Part shown: positions 1-8,043 of the stretch, in pieces
How the letters are laid out: the number at the start of each line of letters is the position of its first letter
How positions within the stretch are numbered: position 1 is the first letter of the stretch
From: Nocardioides sp. cx-173
GTDB lineage: Bacteria; Actinomycetota; Actinomycetes; Propionibacteriales; Nocardioidaceae
Assembly (NCBI RefSeq): GCF_021117365.1
Contig: NZ_CP088262.1
Coordinates: forward strand, 3,412,501 to 3,476,500
Direction of reading: 5' to 3'
DNA length: 64,000 nt
The notes under the pieces: model-generated
What the model saw: the letters and a program-made list of their open reading frames with translations, nothing else
Told to the model about the DNA's origin: nothing
The model's database searches: none
Translations under genes and position numbers: made by a program

Positions 1-503
1 CCCGGCCCGCTGAGGTAGAGGATCGGGCTGTGCCCGGTCACTGGGAGGGTGACCTGCTGCTGGGTGGCACCGGCAAGGGGACGGTCATGACCCTGGTCGA
101 GCGCTCGAGTCGATTCGTGCTCCTCGCACCGATGCCGGGACGTCACACGGCGGATCTGGCGCGCATGAGTCTGGCCGAGATGATCGCGACCCTGCCCCTG
201 AGCCTGCGCCGCTCGATCACCTGGGACCGGGGTAGCGAGATGGCCCAGCATGCGAGGTTCAAGGTCGAGACCGGTTTGCCGATCTACTTCTGTGATCCCC
301 AGTCGCCGTGGCAACGCGGTACGAACGAGAACACCAATGGCCTGCTCCGCCAGTACTGGCCCAAGGGAGCAGACCTGAGTCACCTCACGATGGCTGAGTG
401 TGACGACGTCGCCTTGCGACTCAACACCCGCCCGCGCAAGACCCTCGACTGGCAGACTCCCGGACAAGCCCTCGATCGAGGACTCATTGCAACAGCCCTT
501 TGA
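1..503 (+). pseudogene. IS30-family transposase, C-terminal part (cut by window start)
   Basis: The reading frame is open to the left edge, so the N-terminal helix-turn-helix part lies outside the window or is lost. What remains is the DDE integrase core of an IS30-family transposase. GHWEGD holds the first catalytic Asp, TWDRG the second, and the segment WQRGTNENTNGLLRQYWPKG the catalytic Glu. The C-terminal NTRPRKTLDWQTP motif is typical of the family. The stop codon lies only 9 bases from the end of the convergent SDR remnant, which leaves no room for a right terminal inverted repeat. The element therefore looks truncated at this end. Whether the enzyme is intact upstream cannot be judged here. 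Confidence 0.85.
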
Positions 504-512
504 GATCGCCGC

Positions 513-930
513 TCAGTTCATGAACATCCCGCCGTCCACGTTGAGCGTCTGCCCGGTGATGAAGTCGGCCTCCGGCGAGGCGAGGAAGAGCACGGGCCCG
601 ACCAGGTCGGCAGCGTGCTGGTCGCGCTTGAGCGCACGACCGCTGCGCTGCGACTCGATCAGCTCGGGGGCGAAGCTCTCGACGACCGGGCCGGTCAACG
701 TGAGCCCCGGGGTGATCAGGTTGACGGTGATGGCGTCCTCCCCCACCTCCCGGGCCAGGCTCCGGGTGAACCACACGAGACCGGCCTTGGCCGAGACGTA
801 GTGCACCTGGCCGGGCACTCCGGGGAACATCGACGCCGAGCGAAGCTCACGATCCGGCCCCAGCCCCGCCTCCGGCTCCGGTGACGAGGACCGTCCGGCC
901 GGTGCTGTGATCGTCGTTCATGGTGGTCAT
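513..930 (-). pseudogene. SDR-family oxidoreductase remnant, internal deletion plus frameshift
   Basis: The start codon overlaps the stop of the upstream ene-reductase (ATGA). The first about 20 residues carry the NAD(P)-binding VTGAGGGAG loop. The sequence then jumps directly to a GRIVSFA segment normally found about 110 residues later. A one-base deletion near 842 shifts into the frame with the catalytic YVSAKAG motif and a proper SDR C-terminus (LNVDGGMFMN). The central half of the Rossmann fold, including the usual NNAG region, is missing, so the product cannot be functional. The original gene was probably a second enzyme co-transcribed with the ene-reductase. The IS30 fragment next door suggests transposition-associated decay. 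Confidence 0.8.
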
Positions 931-2003
931 CGGATCCGCGAGAGGGCGGGGTAGTCGGTGTAGCCGCGCTCGTCGCCGCCATAGGCCTTGCTCAGGTCGG
1001 GCTGGGCCAAGGGCGCGCCGCTGGCCAGGCGCTCGGGCAGGTCGGGGTTGGCGATGAAGAGCTGACCGAACGACACCAGGTCGGCCGCGCCCTCGTCGAT
1101 CAGGGCGAGCTGCTCGGGGCCCGTGTGCGAGCCGGGGGTGGCGGGGTTCAGCATCAGCACCCCGTCCCAGGCCGCGCGCAGCACCGGCGTGAGCTCGGGC
1201 GCCTCCGTCTCCAGCAGGTGCAGGTAGGCCAGGCCGAGGCCGTTGAGGGCGTCGACGACGAGCGGGTACGTCGCCTCGTAGTCGTCCTCGACGAGGTCGC
1301 CCAGCGGGTTGGCCGGCGAGATGCGCAGCGCGGTGCGTCCGGCGCCGATCGCATCGGCGACGGCTCGGGTCGCCTCGACCATCAGCCTCACCCGGCGCTC
1401 GGGTGGGCCGCCCCACTCGTCGTCGCGCCGGTTGGCGTTCGTGGAGAGGAACTGGTGCAGCAGGTAGCCGTTGGCTCCATGCAGCTCGACCCCGTCGAAG
1501 CCCGCCTCGACGGCGTTCTCGGCGGCGCGGGCGAAGTCGGCGATGGTCTCGCGCACCTGCTCGCCGGTCAGCGGCTCGGGCACGACGTGGTCCTGAGGCC
1601 CCTCCGCGGTGAAGATCTGTCCCGCAGCCTTCACCGGGGAGGCACCGACGGGCGTCACCGGCTCGGCGTAGTTGCTGGGGTGCCCGATCCGGCCGGTGTG
1701 CATGAGCTGGGCGAAAATCACGCCACCACGCTCGTGCACGGCGTCGGTGACCCGGCGCCAGCCGGCGACCTGCGCGTGTGAGTGCAGACCCGGGGTGTTC
1801 GGGTAGCCCTGGCCGATGGCGCTGGGCTGGATCCCCTCGGTGACGATCAGGCCGGCGCCGGCGCGTTGGGCGTAGTACTCGGCCATGAGCGGGGTCGGAC
1901 TGAACCCCTCGCCGTAGGCGCGGCTGCGGGTCATCGGCGACATCGCGATCCGGTTCTTCGCCTCGACGGCGCCGACCGTGAGTGGGGTGAATGCCGTGGA
2001 CAT
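927..2003 (-). CDS. Old Yellow Enzyme family alkene reductase (NemA-like)
   Basis: 358 residues, the normal length for this FMN enzyme, which reduces activated C=C bonds of enones, quinones, nitro compounds or maleimides with NAD(P)H in the cytoplasm. PMTRSRA (about 23-29) and FAQLMHTGR (97-105) contribute FMN contacts. HGANGYLLHQF carries the substrate-polarising His175/Asn178 pair, and the C-terminal SFGQLFIANPDL segment holds the FMN phosphate site. A clear AGGAGG ribosome site precedes the ATG. It diverges from a MarR regulator with a perfect palindrome between them, so induction by an electrophile or phenolic ligand is likely. It was the first gene of an operon with the now broken SDR. 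The substrate is unknown. Confidence 0.92.
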   Translation of the reverse strand: MSTAFTPLTVGAVEAKNRIAMSPMTRSRAYGEGFSPTPLMAEYYAQRAGAGLIVTEGIQPSAIGQGYPNTPGLHSHAQVAGWRRVTDAVHERGGVIFAQLMHTGRIGHPSNYAEPVTPVGASPVKAAGQIFTAEGPQDHVVPEPLTGEQVRETIADFARAAENAVEAGFDGVELHGANGYLLHQFLSTNANRRDDEWGGPPERRVRLMVEATRAVADAIGAGRTALRISPANPLGDLVEDDYEATYPLVVDALNGLGLAYLHLLETEAPELTPVLRAAWDGVLMLNPATPGSHTGPEQLALIDEGAADLVSFGQLFIANPDLPERLASGAPLAQPDLSKAYGGDERGYTDYPALSRIR

Positions 2004-2018
2004 GTGTCCTCCTGTGGG

Positions 2019-2043
2019 TAGTTGTTACTTAGCCGAACAACTA
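2019..2043. promoter_or_regulatory. MarR-type operator palindrome
   Basis: TAGTTGTT at 2019-2026 and AACAACTA at 2036-2043 form a perfect 8-bp inverted repeat with a 9-base spacer. It sits in the divergent promoter region between the ene-reductase and the MarR gene. Size, symmetry and position fit a MarR-dimer operator controlling both genes. Binding itself is inferred. Confidence 0.7.
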
Positions 2044-2079
2044 TCTCGCGCCCACTGTTCCCGCGGCTATGCTCAGGAG

Positions 2080-2586
2080 GTGCCACACGGGTCAGACAGG
2101 ACAGATATTCCGACCGAGCCGACGGTGGCCAGCGTCGGGGAGGTCAGCCACGCGATCTTCCGGGTCGCCCGCGTCCACAAGAGCTTGGCCGGGCAACTGC
2201 TGCGGGAGACGGGTCTCTACCCCGGCCAGGAGCTGGTGATGATGCGACTGTGGGACGAAGGCCCGCAGCGCCAGGTGGACCTGGTGCGCACGCTGGACTC
2301 CGACGCCCCCACGATGGCGCGCACGCTGCGCCGGCTGGAGCGAGCGGGATTCGTACGGCGCTCCCCCAGCCCCACGGACGGCCGCGCCGTCATCATTGAG
2401 GCCACGCGCGCGAGCCTGCCGCTGCGGGCGGCGGTGACGCGCATCTGGGCCGAGCTGGAGGCGCTGACCGTCGGCACCATGGGCCGTGGCCAGCGAGACC
2501 GGGCGCTGGCGGTGCTCGCGCAGCTGGAGGCAAACCTGACGGCCGCCGAGGAGCGTCAGGCCAGCGACACCAGCACGTCGCAGTAG
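2080..2586 (+). CDS. MarR-family transcriptional regulator
   Basis: Winged-helix regulator of about 168 residues. The recognition region TLDSDAPTMARTLRRLERAG and the wing RSPSPTDGRA are characteristic of MarR proteins. The GTG start is chosen because a TATGCT -10 box (2068-2073) lies six bases upstream, giving a leaderless transcript; the frame is open further upstream but without better signals. It is divergent to the ene-reductase and probably represses that gene and itself through the adjacent palindrome until a small phenolic or electrophilic ligand binds. The ligand cannot be predicted. Confidence 0.85.
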   Translation: MPHGSDRTDIPTEPTVASVGEVSHAIFRVARVHKSLAGQLLRETGLYPGQELVMMRLWDEGPQRQVDLVRTLDSDAPTMARTLRRLERAGFVRRSPSPTDGRAVIIEATRASLPLRAAVTRIWAELEALTVGTMGRGQRDRALAVLAQLEANLTAAEERQASDTSTSQ

Positions 2587-2683
2587 ACCGGGAGCATGAG
2601 GGCCGCGGCCACGCCGACCGCCCGGCCGTCGAGGTCGTCGCCGTCGGAGAGGGGGCGCACGCTCACCATCGCGCCGGGGCTGG
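2556..2683 (-). other. Short unassigned coding-like tail between MarR and response regulator
   Basis: On the minus strand a frame running from just past the response regulator stop to a TGA at 2556-2558 reads like protein (for example AVGVAAALMLPVYCDVLVSLA) and overlaps the MarR 3' end. It has no convincing start codon or ribosome site. It may be the tail of a lost gene or a chance frame in GC-rich DNA. Confidence 0.2.
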
Positions 2684-3385
2684 TCAGTTCGACGCCCGGG
2701 TCACGTCATTCGCGGCGGGGTCGATGACCCGCAGCCGGTCGGGCGAGAGCCCGTGGGTCATCCCCCACGCGACGGCCTGCGAGCGCCGGCTCACGTCGAT
2801 CTTGCGGTACGCCGTGCGGATGTAGGTCTTGACCGAGTTGATGCTCAGGTAGGAGCGGTCGGCGATCTCCTGGTTGGAGAGACCCTGCGCGATGAGCGCG
2901 AGCACCTCGCCCTCGCGCACGCTCAGCCCGTGCTCCTTGCCGGGCCACCGACCGGGCGGGTGGACGGCCACCGGCGCCGGCCCGGGCCGCACCAGCTCGC
3001 CGCCGGCCACGGCCTCCACCGCCCGCACGAGCTCCTCGGCCGAGAACGACTTGGACACGTAGCCGTGGGCGCCCTGGGCCAGGGAGCGGTCGACCAGCTC
3101 GGGCTGGGTGTTCCAGCTGTAGACGAGGACCTTGGCGTCGCCTCCGCGCACCAGGTCCTGGAGGTCGACGCCGTCGCCCTGCACCTGCCCGAACGTGTCG
3201 TAGAGGATCACGTCCACGTCACTGACCACCGGCAGACCGGTGTCCATCTCCACCACGAGGACCCGGTCCACGTAGGGACGCAGCATCGCGGCCACCCCGG
3301 CGACGACCACCTCGTAGTCGTTGACGATCGCGATCCTGATCTGCGCCGCCCGGATCTGGGCCGCCGACTGCTCCATGCGCCGCAT
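2684..3385 (-). CDS. Orphan LuxR/NarL-type response regulator
   Basis: 233 residues with an atypical receiver domain followed by a LuxR helix-turn-helix. The receiver has IVNDYE where most regulators have two adjacent acidic residues, and YDTFG supplies the presumed phospho-acceptor Asp at the end of strand 3. YSWN replaces the usual Thr/Ser switch segment, and the conserved Lys is in YVSKSFSAEEL. The C-terminal LSNQEIADRSYLSINSVKTY is a standard LuxR DNA-binding motif. No sensor kinase is adjacent. A close paralogue with the same atypical receiver lies at 24119-24772. Targets are unknown; the start could also be the second Met, three codons in. Confidence 0.85.
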   Translation of the reverse strand: MRRMEQSAAQIRAAQIRIAIVNDYEVVVAGVAAMLRPYVDRVLVVEMDTGLPVVSDVDVILYDTFGQVQGDGVDLQDLVRGGDAKVLVYSWNTQPELVDRSLAQGAHGYVSKSFSAEELVRAVEAVAGGELVRPGPAPVAVHPPGRWPGKEHGLSVREGEVLALIAQGLSNQEIADRSYLSINSVKTYIRTAYRKIDVSRRSQAVAWGMTHGLSPDRLRVIDPAANDVTRASN

Positions 3386-3442
3386 GGTATTTCACCCACG
3401 GGGAGGAAGCGTCATTTGGCGCGCAACTCCTAGGTTGGCCCA

Positions 3443-4207
3443 GTGCGGGCCCCCACGACCTCCGCGGAGTGGCGCTCCCACGAGCACTACGCCCAGGTCC
3501 CCGAGCTGGAGCTGTCCAGCTTCCGGCGGCTGGTCGTCGTCTCGGCCCACCCGGACGACGAGAGCCTGGGCGCCGGTGGCCTGATCGCGACGGCCTACGC
3601 GCGCGGCATCCCCGTGTACGTCGTGCTCCTCACCGCCGGCGAGGCCTCGCAGTCCTCGCCGTCCCCGGTTCACACCCGGCACGCGCTGGCCACCATGCGG
3701 CTGGCGGAGATGGAGAACGCGCTGGCCCGGCTCGCCCCCGACAGCCCGCTGGTCTTCCTCGGGGCGCCCGACGGCGGGGTCGCCGCCTCGGAGGTGCAGG
3801 TCACCGCGTCGCTGACCGAGCTGCTCGGCGACGCCTCCGCGACCCTGGTGGCCGCCCCCTGGCGGCGTGATGGCCACCCGGACCACGACGCCGCCGGCCG
3901 GGCTGCCGCCGCGGCGGCGGCGGCCTCCGGCGCGACGCTGGTGGAGTACCCCGTGCAGTTCTGGAGCCAGGGACTCCCCGCGGCCGCTCCCTGGGACGAG
4001 ATGGTGCGCCTCACGCTGACCCCCGAGGCACGCGACGCCAAGGCCGCCGCCATCCAGTGCCACGCCAGCCAGGTCGGCAGGCTGCCCCACCGCGCCGAGC
4101 GCGGCCCCACGCTGACCGGGCGGGTGCTGGCGCACTTCGCCGGCGGACACGAGCACTTCGTGGCGACACGCCCCGAGGTCCCCGGTCCGCTCACCGCGCC
4201 GCGATAG
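3443..4207 (+). CDS. PIG-L family LmbE-like deacetylase
   Basis: 254 residues with the zinc-binding SAHPDDESLGAGG motif (AHPDDE at 35-40) and the second metal motif RDGHPDHD (His145, His148). Members remove N-acetyl groups from sugar conjugates, such as mycothiol or GlcNAc-PI precursors and glycopeptide or lincosamide intermediates. No signal peptide is visible, so it is cytoplasmic. The GTG start is preceded at six bases by TAGGTT (3431-3436), indicating a leaderless mRNA. It is monocistronic and ends at a strong shared terminator. The specific substrate cannot be told; MshB-like and generic deacetylases share the motifs. Confidence 0.88.
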   Translation: MRAPTTSAEWRSHEHYAQVPELELSSFRRLVVVSAHPDDESLGAGGLIATAYARGIPVYVVLLTAGEASQSSPSPVHTRHALATMRLAEMENALARLAPDSPLVFLGAPDGGVAASEVQVTASLTELLGDASATLVAAPWRRDGHPDHDAAGRAAAAAAAASGATLVEYPVQFWSQGLPAAAPWDEMVRLTLTPEARDAKAAAIQCHASQVGRLPHRAERGPTLTGRVLAHFAGGHEHFVATRPEVPGPLTAPR

Positions 4208-4215
4208 AACGGAGC

Positions 4216-4246
4216 AGGCCCCGCACTGTATGAGAGTGCGGGGCCT
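4216..4246. terminator. Bidirectional hairpin terminator
   Basis: A perfect 12-bp stem (AGGCCCCGCACT at 4216-4227 and AGTGCGGGGCCT at 4235-4246) with a 7-base loop sits between the convergent PIG-L and deaminase genes. It would serve both strands. The trailing T run is weak. Confidence 0.85.
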
Positions 4247-4254
4247 CATTACTG

Positions 4255-5283
4255 CTACCGGGGGCTGCTCACCCGGGGGGCGGCGACGTACTCCTCGATC
4301 TCGGCGAGCACCCGCTCGCGCACGTCGTCGGGCGCGAACGACACCTCGACCGCTGTGCGCGCGAGGTCGGCGACGCCCCGGTCGTCGAGGCCCAGCAGGT
4401 CGGCGACGATCTCGTACTCGCGGTTGAGCGTGGTGTTGAACATCGGCGGGTCGTCGGAGCCGATGGTCACGACGACGCCGGCGTCCACGAAGGCCTTCAG
4501 GGGGTGCTCCCCCAGGCTCGCCACGGCGCGGGTGGCGAGGTTGGACGACGGGCAGACCTCGAGCGGGATCCGGTGCTCGGCCAGATGCGCCAGCAGCGCC
4601 GGGTCGGCCGCCGCGGAGGTCCCGTGCCCGATCCGCTCGGCGCCGAGCAGCCTCAGGGCGTCCCAGACGGTCTCCGGGCCGGTCGTCTCGCCGGCGTGGG
4701 GCACCGAGTGCAGGCCGGCGGCGCGGGCGGCGGTGAAGTGCGGCTCGAACTGCGGCCGCGGCACCCCGATCTCGGGACCGCCGAGGCCGAATGCGACGAG
4801 CCCGTCCGGGCGGTGGTCCAGCGCGTAGCGCAGCGTGGCGTCGGCGGCCGGCAGCCCGGACTCGCCGGGGATGTCGTAGATCCAGCGCAGCACCAGCCCG
4901 AAGTCGCGCTCGGCCGCCAGCCGGGCGTCCTCGATGGCCTCGGTGTAGGCCTCGATCGGGATCCCGGCCGCCACCGACGTGTACGGCGTGCAGGTGAGCT
5001 CGGCGTAGCGCAGCGACTGACCCTCCGCCATCTCCCGGGCGACCTCGTAGGTGAGGTAGCGCAGGTCCTCCTGCGTCCGGATCAGCCCGACCACGGCGAG
5101 GTAAACCTCGATGAAGTGCGCGAAGTCGCGGAACTCGAAGAAGGCGCGCAGCGCGTCCGGGTCGGAGGGCACCGTGCCCGGGTGCCGCTCGGCGAGCCCG
5201 CTGACGATGCGCGGCGAGGCGGAGCCGACGTGGTGGACGTGCAGCTCCGCCTTGGGCAGCCGCGCGATGAAGTCGTGGGTCAT
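4255..5283 (-). CDS. Adenosine deaminase family protein
   Basis: 342 residues of the metal-dependent ADA/AMP-deaminase barrel. AELHVHHVGSA gives the N-terminal HxH zinc ligands (His15, His17), PHAGETTGPE the catalytic Glu, IGHGTS a further His, and IGSDDPPMFNTTL the Asp ligands. It deaminates adenosine or a related 6-aminopurine nucleoside in salvage. The HVHHVGSA variant, instead of HVHLDGS, is common among actinobacterial members. Some ADA-family enzymes act on aminodeoxyfutalosine in menaquinone synthesis, so that role is an alternative, although no mqn genes are seen here. The ATG has no obvious ribosome site. Confidence 0.85.
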   Translation of the reverse strand: MTHDFIARLPKAELHVHHVGSASPRIVSGLAERHPGTVPSDPDALRAFFEFRDFAHFIEVYLAVVGLIRTQEDLRYLTYEVAREMAEGQSLRYAELTCTPYTSVAAGIPIEAYTEAIEDARLAAERDFGLVLRWIYDIPGESGLPAADATLRYALDHRPDGLVAFGLGGPEIGVPRPQFEPHFTAARAAGLHSVPHAGETTGPETVWDALRLLGAERIGHGTSAAADPALLAHLAEHRIPLEVCPSSNLATRAVASLGEHPLKAFVDAGVVVTIGSDDPPMFNTTLNREYEIVADLLGLDDRGVADLARTAVEVSFAPDDVRERVLAEIEEYVAAPRVSSPR

Positions 5284-5335
5284 CCCGCGATGCTGCCAGC
5301 CGAGCCACCCGACCGACCACCCGGCGCCACCGAGG

Positions 5336-6073
5336 TCACTCGAGCTCGGCGACCAGGTTCTCGGTCATCTCCTCGATCGTGCGACCGTCCTGGAAGACCT
5401 CGCCGTCGAGCAGGATGATCGGGGTGCTGTTGACGCCCGCGTCCCCGGCGGCCTTCGTGGCACCGTCCACCCACTCCTGCTTCTCGAGGCCCTCGATGCC
5501 CGCCTTGACGGCGTCCTCGTCGGCGCCGGCCTCGACGGCCTTCTCGAGCAGCCAGTCGCTGCCCGGCAGTCCGCTGGACTCGGAGGGCTGGTCCTCGAAG
5601 ACCAGGTCGTGGAACTTCTTGGCCACCTCGGGGCCGGACTCCTCGAGCAGCACCGCGAACGCGTTGGCGGCCCCGATGGAGTACTCGTTGTCGAGCAGGT
5701 TGAACGGCCGGTACTCGACCTGCACCTTCCCGGCCTCGGCCAGCCGGTTCAGGTCCTCGCCGGACTCCCGCTCGAGCTGGCCGCAGTAGCTGCACAGGAA
5801 GTCCTCGTAGATCACGACCTCGTGCGGCGCGTCGGCGTCGCCGATCGTGAGACCCCACTCGCTGGCGCCGGCGGGCGCGGCGTCGATGTCGTCGGAGGAG
5901 TCCCGCGAGGCGTTGATGAAGAAGAGCACGCCCACGATGAGCGCCATCGCGACGACCACCGCGCCGACGACCATGATGTTGCGCCGGCGCTCGGCCGCCT
6001 GCTGCTGGCGCAGCAACGCCGCCGCGCGCTCCTGGCGGGCCTGCGACTTGACGGTCTTCGTGGACTTGGACAC
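5336..6073 (-). CDS. Membrane-anchored DsbA-like thioredoxin-fold protein
   Basis: 245 residues: a basic, Gln/Arg-rich cytoplasmic N-terminus (1-32), one transmembrane helix (about 33-53, VVGAVVVAMALIVGVLFFI), then an extracytoplasmic DsbA-like domain. The redox motif is CSYC in YEDFLCSYCGQLE, and the cis-Pro loop is VNSTPIILLDG. It probably oxidises, isomerises or holds exported proteins at the outer membrane face. It lies 6 bases downstream of the MauE-like gene in the same operon, so the integral membrane partner may exchange electrons with it. An AGGAGG site precedes the GTG start. Confidence 0.87.
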   Translation of the reverse strand: MSKSTKTVKSQARQERAAALLRQQQAAERRRNIMVVGAVVVAMALIVGVLFFINASRDSSDDIDAAPAGASEWGLTIGDADAPHEVVIYEDFLCSYCGQLERESGEDLNRLAEAGKVQVEYRPFNLLDNEYSIGAANAFAVLLEESGPEVAKKFHDLVFEDQPSESSGLPGSDWLLEKAVEAGADEDAVKAGIEGLEKQEWVDGATKAAGDAGVNSTPIILLDGEVFQDGRTIEEMTENLVAELE

Positions 6074-6079
6074 GGGGTA

Positions 6080-6556
6080 TCAGCCTCCTACAGCGGACAT
6101 CGTCGTACGGCGAAACAGCACGGAGTCCAGCGCGAGGCGCGAGCGCCTCAGCCAGACCAGGTAGCAGGACGCGAGGAGCAGGGCGGAGTCACGCGCGATC
6201 TCCCACGGGTAGTTGGAGCGCGCATCGGGGTCGTAGCCGCCGCCACCGAAGCAACCGCAGTCGATCTCCATGCCGCGCGCCCACGCCGAGGCGATGCCGA
6301 CGATGAACGCCACGAACAGCAGGGCCGAGACGACCGCGGCGCCGCGGGTCAGCACCCCGAGCACCAGCGCGATCCCGACCACGACCTCCAGCGGCGGCAG
6401 CAGGTAGCCGACGGCCTCCGCCAGCGAGGACGGCAGCAGCTCGTAGGCCCGCACCGCCTGCACGCTCGCGTAGGGGTCGGGCAGCTTGACGGCGCCGGCG
6501 TAGATCCAGACCCCGCCGGTGACCAGTCGCGCACCCAATCCGAGCCATTCCTTCAC
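6080..6556 (-). CDS. MauE/DoxX-like redox membrane protein
   Basis: 158 residues with four hydrophobic segments and the conserved IDCGCFGGGG cysteine motif between helices 3 and 4. It belongs to the MauE/DoxX superfamily, whose MauE members support disulfide formation in exported proteins. The GTG start lies six bases after a TAGCCT -10 box (6563-6568 on the plus strand), so the transcript is probably leaderless. The DsbA-like gene follows at once, which supports a two-component thiol-redox system. VKOR or DsbB homologues are not seen nearby, so this pair may fill that role. That is inference. Confidence 0.82.
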   Translation of the reverse strand: MKEWLGLGARLVTGGVWIYAGAVKLPDPYASVQAVRAYELLPSSLAEAVGYLLPPLEVVVGIALVLGVLTRGAAVVSALLFVAFIVGIASAWARGMEIDCGCFGGGGYDPDARSNYPWEIARDSALLLASCYLVWLRRSRLALDSVLFRRTTMSAVGG

Positions 6557-6644
6557 CCCTCGAGGCTAGGCCGTCACCCTGAGTCGAGACTGAGAGGCGA
6601 AGGTCCCGACTGCGCGGGACCTCCTGCGGTCTAGGGTTGGTGGT

Positions 6645-7280
6645 GTGAACGACCGACTGGTGTGGATCGACTGCGAGATGACCGGGCTCGACCTGAGGGC
6701 GGACGCGCTGATCGAGGTCGCGGCCCTGGTCACCGACTTCGACCTCAACGTGCTCGGCGAGGGCATCGACCTCATCGTCAAGCCGCCCTCCGAGGCGCTG
6801 GACCAGATGATCGACTTCGTGCGCGACATGCACGAGAAGTCCGGCCTGCTCGAGGAGCTGGACGGCGGCATCTCGCTGGCCGAGGCCGAGGAGCAGGTGC
6901 TCGCCTACATCCGCGATCACTGCCCCGACGGCAGCCGTCCGCCGCTGGCCGGCAACACCGTCTCCACCGACCGGCTGTTCCTCTCGCGCGACATGCCGGA
7001 CCTCGACGCGTTCCTGCACTACCGGATCGTCGACGTCTCCTCGATCAAGGAGCTGGCGCGGCGGTGGTTCCCCAAGGCGTACTTCGGCGCGCCAGCCAAG
7101 CGCGGCAACCACCGGGCGCTGGCCGACATCCAGGAGAGCATCGAGGAGCTGCGCTACTACCGCGAGGCCGTCTTCGTCCCCTCCCCCGGTCCCGACGCCG
7201 CCACGCTGCGCCCGATCGCGGAGCGCCACGGGGGCTCGCTCACCGGAATCGCCGAGCCCGATTCCAGCCCCGGGGCCTGA
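6645..7280 (+). CDS. orn: Oligoribonuclease
   Basis: DEDDh 3'-5' exoribonuclease that degrades 2-5 nt RNA fragments, including pGpG, to mononucleotides in the cytoplasm. WIDCEMTGLD gives Asp9 and Glu11, NTVSTDR Asp109, and GNHRALADI His156 and Asp161, so the whole catalytic set is present. 211 residues is slightly longer than the usual 180-200 because of a C-terminal tail. The GTG start follows a TAGGGT -10 box (6632-6637) by seven bases, implying leaderless translation. tRNA-His follows closely, an arrangement seen in other actinobacteria. Confidence 0.96.
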   Translation: MNDRLVWIDCEMTGLDLRADALIEVAALVTDFDLNVLGEGIDLIVKPPSEALDQMIDFVRDMHEKSGLLEELDGGISLAEAEEQVLAYIRDHCPDGSRPPLAGNTVSTDRLFLSRDMPDLDAFLHYRIVDVSSIKELARRWFPKAYFGAPAKRGNHRALADIQESIEELRYYREAVFVPSPGPDAATLRPIAERHGGSLTGIAEPDSSPGA

Positions 7281-7337
7281 TCCGTCTACACTCCTCTCTG
7301 ATCCCGGGAGTGCTCCTCGCACGACCAGGATCGACCT

Positions 7338-7414
7338 GGTGGGTATAGCTCAGCTGGTAGAGCGCCGCCTTGTGGTGGCGGATGTCGCGGGTTCAAGTCC
7401 CGTTACTCACCCCA
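7338..7414 (+). tRNA. tRNA-His (GTG)
   Basis: Cloverleaf with anticodon GTG (7372-7374) in the loop TTGTGGT between CCGCC and GGCGG. The 5' G at 7338 is the G-1 that pairs with C73 (7411), a hallmark of tRNA-His, and CCA is encoded at 7412-7414. The acceptor stem is GTGGGTA/TACTCAC with one G-U pair. Confidence 0.97.
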
Positions 7415-7432
7415 GGTGCCCCATGGCACACC

Positions 7433-7470
7433 GCGAGCCCCTGACCTGCACGACACGGTCAGGGGCTCGC
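7433..7470 (+). terminator. Terminator hairpin after tRNA-His
   Basis: A 14-bp perfect stem, GCGAGCCCCTGACC with GGTCAGGGGCTCGC, closes a 10-base loop just downstream of tRNA-His. No strong T run follows, as is common in this GC-rich DNA. Confidence 0.75.
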
Positions 7471-7559
7471 TGCATCCGGGCCCCAGGGCTCGGCCGGCGC
7501 GTAGCCCGACGACCACGTGGGTAACGGGATGGGGCATCCGCATCGACGAAGGAGACCTC

Positions 7560-8039
7560 ATGACCGAGAACGGTGACACCGGGATCGACGCCGCAGAGCC
7601 GTCGGGCGAGAACGAGAACTACCACGGCTACAGCGTCGACGACGAGGACCAGCCGCAGGGCGAAGGGGACAGCCTGGTCGACGACCGCGGACTCGTCGAG
7701 CCGCTCGACGAGGGCTACAGCCCGCCCGAGAAGTGGTCGGCCGCCCAGGGCTACGGCAACACCCCGCTCGAGGAGAGCCTCGGCGAGACCCTCGACCAGC
7801 GGGTCGCGCAGGAGGTGCCCGAGCCGGACCCCTACGAGCAGGCCGAGCTCGAAGGCTCCGACCTCGACCGCGACGCCACGGACGACACCGTCGGGGAGGC
7901 CCGTGCCGGGCGGCTGGTGGCCCCCGACGAGGGCGCGCACGAGGACCGCGAGCCCGCCGCGGTCGCCGACGACGTCGGGATCGACGGCGCCGGCGCCAGC
8001 GCGGAGGAGGCCGCGATCCACGTCATCGAGGAGCCCTGA
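7560..8039 (+). CDS. DUF5709 domain protein
   Basis: 159 residues, very acidic and hydrophilic, with no transmembrane segment. The pattern GYSPPEKW, NTPLEESLGETLDQRVAQE and ARAGRLVAPDEGAHED is typical of actinobacterial DUF5709 proteins, which have no assigned function and are often linked to stress or stationary phase. The ATG is preceded by GAAGGAG; an upstream extension in frame has no better start and would overlap the tRNA terminator. It stands alone. Sequence composition suggests a mostly disordered protein. Confidence 0.82.
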   Translation: MTENGDTGIDAAEPSGENENYHGYSVDDEDQPQGEGDSLVDDRGLVEPLDEGYSPPEKWSAAQGYGNTPLEESLGETLDQRVAQEVPEPDPYEQAELEGSDLDRDATDDTVGEARAGRLVAPDEGAHEDREPAAVADDVGIDGAGASAEEAAIHVIEEP

Positions 8040-8043
8040 GCGC

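Noticed and set aside
7339..7524. Short frame over tRNA-His
   Set aside because: It coincides with the tRNA and its terminator; translation matches the well-known spurious tRNA peptide.
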